Assembly: GCA_902800025.1 (NCBI GenBank)
Contig: CADCDA010000001.1
Span: 234,447-298,446, forward strand
Direction: 5' to 3'
Origin: an uncultured Erysipelotrichaceae bacterium
GTDB lineage: Bacteria; Bacillota_I; Bacilli_A; RFN20; CAG-826
DNA length: 64,000 bases
Translations under genes and position numbers: made by a program
Part shown: positions 60,526-64,000 of the stretch, piece by piece
Layout of the letters: every line of letters begins with the position of its first letter
How positions within the stretch are numbered: the stretch's first letter is position 1
Notes under the pieces: generated by a model
Told to the model about the DNA's origin: nothing
Seen by the model: the letters and a program-made list of their open reading frames with translations, nothing else
The model's database searches: none

Positions 60526-62121
60526 CTATTTCTTCCTACTACTAGAGGAAGATTTTTTCTTTCCACTACTAGAAGAAGACTTTGTTACGCTTTTAACAGC
60601 TTTCTTAATATTTCTCTTAGTTTTCTTACTACCTTTAGAGTAAATAACCACTATAACAATGATTACTAGTAATAAGGCTGCTCCACCAATTGCGAAATAA
60701 TACCAAGGTAAGTCTAATAATGATTTAGGTCTTTCTATAACACTTACTTTTATTTCTTTAGTGATAAGTTCACTATCGACTGTCGCTGTAACTGTAATTT
60801 TACATTCACCAACTTTTAAGGCTTTAATCGTGATTTCTTCTCCACTACTAGATGTCGATTTACTTATTTCAATAATTGAAGGATCACTAACAGCCCAAGT
60901 AATGTTACTAGAATCCAATGTTAATGCGCTTATTTTCTTTGTTTCATCAATCTTTAACGATACTTTAGTGGTTGAGATACTTAATGCGTTATCGTTGATT
61001 TGATCGGTTAACGGATTAGCGTATTTAACCCCGACATCATCTCCCCAAATAAGGTCTGCCCATTGTGGGAAATCAATAAACGGGTTTCTATTATTCGTGT
61101 AGTTATTAAATAAAAGGTTATTACGATGGATTTCATACTCATCTGGTGGATCTAGTCGATTCCACTCAAGAAGATCGCTTAGAAGGCCCATTTTGCCAGT
61201 TAATGACTTCGTGCTTTGATAACCACTACTAGGAGCGGAACCAGTATTCACTAATTCAAGGTTTGGTTCATCACCAGTAATTGTGGTTTCAGTACCTGCT
61301 AAATCGTTATATCGAGCAACCATATAGAAGACTGCTCTAGCAATATCGCCTTTATCACTATCTTGAGGTTCAAATACTTTACTAGTTCCATTTGTAAGTG
61401 ATATTCCTACTAGGTTTCCTCTTTGGTTAGAATATGTGTTTCCCATATCCTTATATGATTTGGTTTTATCAACATACCCGAAGTAGTCATTACTATGTTC
61501 TCTATTGGTGTTACCATTTCCTGCCCATAAATGCATCGGATCACCACGAGCTCCACCAGCACCTTCGTCTTCAAAGCCGTTTGATTTAGCCCAAATATGT
61601 TCTCTATTAATTCCCCATTCATCTTGATTGTGGTTTCCCCACGCTCGAGTTTGGTTTTCAACATCTCTATTTATATATAAAGCGTGAACACTCGGGTTAT
61701 TTTTACTATTACTACCAGAAGTTCCATATTGATAATTGGTAATCGTATTTGTTTCTGGATCATACGTTCCATACATCGTTGTATTGGCTGGAGATAATTC
61801 CCAATCTCGATCAGTAATTTCATACATTTGCCAAATCGCATTACCACTGTCGTATGAATAATACTTTTGGTTATTCTTGAGAATTGGTTTTAAATTCTTT
61901 AATAAGTTTGTTCCGGTTTTCTCACTATCATCTATATGATTTAAAAGCGCATAGTAGTTTCTAATATCTTCGTCTTCAGTGTCATTTAAGTTAATTGTGG
62001 TTGGTAAGCTAGATACGTTATATGCCATAACAGGCTTATAATCTTCTTTTCCTAATAAAGGAAGAGAGGATACCGTGATAAGAGATAAAACTGTAAGTGG
62101 AATTAAAACTTTGTTTTTCAT
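60526..62121 (-). CDS. Secreted, membrane-anchored endonuclease I family nuclease
   Basis: 531 aa. An N-terminal signal peptide is followed by an endonuclease-I (EndA/NucM) domain at about 110-330. It includes NREHIWAKSNGF, RGDPMHLWAGNGNTNREHSNDYFGY and a late KGDIARAVFYMVARY. A BIG2/Ig-like domain (~380-460: ISTTKVSLKIDETKKISA... WAVSDPSIIEIS) comes next, then one membrane helix and a Ser/Lys-rich cytoplasmic tail (KSSSSSGKKKSSSSSRKK). It probably degrades external DNA/RNA for nucleotides, which the salvage genes here could use (inference). AAAGGAG precedes the ATG. Confidence 0.9.
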   Translation of the reverse strand: MKNKVLIPLTVLSLITVSSLPLLGKEDYKPVMAYNVSSLPTTINLNDTEDEDIRNYYALLNHIDDSEKTGTNLLKNLKPILKNNQKYYSYDSGNAIWQMYEITDRDWELSPANTTMYGTYDPETNTITNYQYGTSGSNSKNNPSVHALYINRDVENQTRAWGNHNQDEWGINREHIWAKSNGFEDEGAGGARGDPMHLWAGNGNTNREHSNDYFGYVDKTKSYKDMGNTYSNQRGNLVGISLTNGTSKVFEPQDSDKGDIARAVFYMVARYNDLAGTETTITGDEPNLELVNTGSAPSSGYQSTKSLTGKMGLLSDLLEWNRLDPPDEYEIHRNNLLFNNYTNNRNPFIDFPQWADLIWGDDVGVKYANPLTDQINDNALSISTTKVSLKIDETKKISALTLDSSNITWAVSDPSIIEISKSTSSSGEEITIKALKVGECKITVTATVDSELITKEIKVSVIERPKSLLDLPWYYFAIGGAALLLVIIVIVVIYSKGSKKTKRNIKKAVKSVTKSSSSSGKKKSSSSSRKK

Positions 62122-62267
62122 TTACTTAACTCCTTTCTGCTTCATTATTATTGTATAGGTTTATTTGTTCTTTTTTCATCAGTTTTTAAAAACAAATTTT
62201 AGATTATGTTTTTATCTCATAAATAAAAGAAGATAAAATATATTTGAACTTAAAGAAGGACATAGTT

Positions 62268-63686
62268 ATGCGAAAAACAAAAGTAATATGCACTATCGGT
62301 CCAAGTAGTGACAAAGAAGAAACTCTTATCGCTATGGCCAAAGCCGGCATGAATGTTGCTAGATGCAACTTTTCTCATGGAGATCATTCTCAACATCAAG
62401 CAAGAATTAATATGATTAAACATGTAAGAGAGTCTTTAAATCTTCCTATCGCTATCATGCTTGATACCAAAGGACCAGAATATCGTATTGGAACATTTGA
62501 AGAAGGAGAAATCTTTTTAAACAACGGAGATGAATTCACATTTACGACAGATGATATCGTTGGAAATAACAAAATAGTCTCTGTTAGTTATAAAGGTTTG
62601 CCACACGAACTCCAAGAAGGAGATCGTATCTTAGTTAATAATGGTCTAGTTATCTTTAAAGTTACAAAGATTGAAAAAAATAACATCCATACGATTGTCC
62701 TTAATGGAGGAAAACTTTCTAATAGAAAATCCATGTCCTTCCCTGGAAAACACCTAAAACAAGTTTTCTTATCAGAACAAGACAAGAGCGATTTGCTCTT
62801 TGGTATTGAAAATGATGTCGACTTTGTCGCTGCAAGCTTTGTTTCTTGTAAACAAGATCTAGTCGATATGCGTAAATTCTTAGATGAAAATGGCGGAGAA
62901 GACATTGAAATCATCGCTAAGATTGAAAATAGATTCGGTGTTGATAACATCTTTGAAATCTGTGAAATCGCCGATGGAATCATGGTCGCTAGAGGTGACT
63001 TAGGCGTTGAAGTTCCATTCATCGAAGTTCCAGTTATTCAAAAAGATTTAATTAGAAGATGTCGTCTTTTGGGTAAGATTGTTATCACCGCTACCGAAAT
63101 GCTTGAATCAATGATTAACAATCCTCGTCCAACAAGAGCGGAAATCTCTGACGTTGCTAACGCAGTCTATGATGGTAGCAGCGCAATCATGCTATCAGGA
63201 GAAACAGCGGGAGGAAAATTCCCGGTTGAAGCAACCCGCACTATGGTGGAAATCGCAGAATTCACCGAAAAACATATAAACTATGAAAAGATTTTCAAAG
63301 AAACCGACTTTGAGATTAGATCCACTGTCGACGCAGTTAGTCACGCGACATGTGATATGGCAATCGATATAAACGCAAAAGCAATCGTTGCTTCTTCTAT
63401 AAGTGGATTCACTGTTAGAATGGTTGCCCGCTTTAGAGCGCCAATTGATATCTTAGGTGTCACCACCAATAAGAAAGTATGGTATAAGCTCGGGCTCTCT
63501 TGGGGTGTCACTCCTGCAATGCAAGGATTATTTAAGCATACAAGCCCAATGTTTAATAACGCTTTATTAATCGCTAAAGAGACATTCAACTTAAAAGAAG
63601 GAGATCACGTTGTCCTCACCGGAGGAAGCGTTGGATCTGCTAACGGTAATAGCACGAACTTAATCAAACTCGAAACAGTTCAATAA
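62268..63686 (+). CDS. pyk: Pyruvate kinase
   Basis: 472 aa from ATG 62268 (MRKTKVICTIGPSS); AAGGA lies upstream. The family order MNVARCNFSHGD, MLDTKGPEYRIG, IIAKIEN, DGIMVARGDLGVE and the domain C ending are present. Makes ATP and pyruvate from PEP. No extra C-terminal PEP-utiliser domain. Monocistronic. Confidence 0.97.
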   Translation: MRKTKVICTIGPSSDKEETLIAMAKAGMNVARCNFSHGDHSQHQARINMIKHVRESLNLPIAIMLDTKGPEYRIGTFEEGEIFLNNGDEFTFTTDDIVGNNKIVSVSYKGLPHELQEGDRILVNNGLVIFKVTKIEKNNIHTIVLNGGKLSNRKSMSFPGKHLKQVFLSEQDKSDLLFGIENDVDFVAASFVSCKQDLVDMRKFLDENGGEDIEIIAKIENRFGVDNIFEICEIADGIMVARGDLGVEVPFIEVPVIQKDLIRRCRLLGKIVITATEMLESMINNPRPTRAEISDVANAVYDGSSAIMLSGETAGGKFPVEATRTMVEIAEFTEKHINYEKIFKETDFEIRSTVDAVSHATCDMAIDINAKAIVASSISGFTVRMVARFRAPIDILGVTTNKKVWYKLGLSWGVTPAMQGLFKHTSPMFNNALLIAKETFNLKEGDHVVLTGGSVGSANGNSTNLIKLETVQ

Positions 63687-63707
63687 CCTTTATCAATAAC
63701 AAAAAAT

Positions 63708-63737
63708 GACATCGAGCAAAACGATGTCTTTTCTTTT
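63708..63737 (+). terminator. Intrinsic terminator of pyk
   Basis: GACATCG / CGATGTC with a 7-nt loop then TTTTCTTTTT. Confidence 0.92.
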
Positions 63738-63893
63738 TCCTTAAACTACAAATATGGATGCAACCATCTTTCTATGCTTTATTTGCCTTTTTAACCCCTC
63801 AAAATGCCTAAATAAGCCATTTTTAGAACTTTCTCGAGAATTTAACTGTGTTAGAAACTAACTTCTCAAATCCGTCCTTTTTCAAAAAAGGCG

Positions 63894-63921
63894 AAAAAAA
63901 AGAGGCTTTTCTCATTGCCTC
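63894..63921 (-). terminator. Intrinsic terminator of the RNA at the window edge
   Basis: Minus strand GAGGC / GCCTC with a 10-nt loop then eight T. Confidence 0.9.
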
Positions 63922-64000
63922 AAACCGTCGTCCAGTAACAAGTACGGGGGTCAAGTTAAGTTCCTTCAGGCTGGTGGTGCTTCTTGTCGGCGACACGTTT
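63902..64000 (-). ncRNA. 3' part of a probable structured RNA, identity unknown, cut by the window edge
   Basis: The minus strand before the terminator is unusually GC-rich for this genome. It can fold as a long stem: AAAC, GUCG and CC at the 64000 end pair with GG, CGAC and GUUU at about 63922-63933, followed inside by ACAAG / CUUGU. The inner part has CCUGAAGG. It does not match the conserved signatures I know for SRP RNA, RNase P RNA, tmRNA or tRNA. It could also be a terminated mRNA leader or the tail of a gene. Confidence 0.4.

Noticed and set aside
63902..64000. SRP RNA, RNase P RNA, tmRNA or tRNA at the end of the window
   Set aside because: The GGAA-loop/AGCAGCC core of SRP, the GAGGAAAGUCC box of RNase P, and the tRNA-like CCA end of tmRNA were looked for on both strands and not found; left as unidentified.
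63741..64000. Protein-coding frame running through the final terminator (minus strand)
   Set aside because: One frame is open across the hairpin and T-run, but a coding gene would not normally contain a perfect terminator, and no domain is recognisable.

Overview
This 64 kb window is from a low-GC, strictly anaerobic member of the Bacillota, most likely an uncultured gut-type lineage near the Bacilli/Mollicutes split (Erysipelotrichia-, RF39- or Acholeplasma-like; inferred from gene content, not from a tree). It uses the standard code (Trp is TGG, and TGA stops genes). Markers of anaerobic life are a trimeric [FeFe] hydrogenase, a glycyl-radical ribonucleotide reductase with its activase, and several Fe-S oxidoreductases. 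Fatty-acid kinase plus PlsX, and a Firmicutes-ordered S10-spc-alpha ribosomal cluster, fit the same group.

Layout. 14-6057 (minus): truA and the ECF-transporter energising module ecfA1-ecfA2-ecfT, then a small sigma factor, rlmB and cysS. 6179-7837 (plus): a two-gene accessory module, a DUF3990/ADP-ribosyltransferase-like protein overlapping an XRE-type HTH protein. 7848-14699 (minus): hydCBA and preT-preA redox operons. 14801-17391: an IS200/IS605 element (tnpA-tnpB) beside the remnant of a HipA/CtkA-like kinase. 17388-21014: an alpha/beta-hydrolase-glycosyltransferase fusion, an inositol-phosphatase-family gene and a lipoprotein. 21109-36387 (minus): 28 genes from rpsJ to rplQ, with secY, adk, map, infA and rpoA but no rpmD. 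36388-36739: the S10-operon promoter, a structured leader and an A/T-tract-rich upstream region. 36740-41971 (minus): zinc-ribbon membrane proteins, the queuosine genes tgt-queA-queH, prs and a kinase-fold gene. 42171-51600 (mostly plus): pepT, nrdD-trxB, a lone RelB-like antitoxin, nrdG (minus), dCMP deaminase, folD, nucleoside hydrolase, ribokinase and two small proteins. 51685-58000: small membrane proteins and the lipid operon fakA-plsX-acpP-fakB-plsC. 58219-63686: a repetitive surface lipoprotein, a membrane-anchored secreted nuclease and pyruvate kinase. 63894-64000: the terminated 3' end of a probable structured RNA cut by the window edge.

How the genes work together. Hydrogenase, PreTA, a TrxB-like flavoprotein with degenerate pyridine-nucleotide motifs, and NrdD carrying its own glutaredoxin domain outline an electron-handling network in which ribonucleotide reduction may be fed without classical NADPH-TrxB. 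FakA/FakB/PlsX/AcpP/PlsC form one phospholipid-entry operon.

The most unusual points are: ribosomal protein L5 fused to two N-terminal DUF1508 (YegP) domains; acidic/basic low-complexity tails on several other ribosomal proteins; a set of genes whose -10 box lies 6-7 nt before the start codon (predicted leaderless mRNAs); two cases of a Shine-Dalgarno buried in a hairpin (one doubling as a terminator); the DUF3990-HTH module with a flanking inverted repeat; three GGGGTTA repeats at exact 12-bp spacing; and a glycosyltransferase fused to an alpha/beta-hydrolase domain lacking its nucleophile. All identifications come from reading motifs, with no database search.
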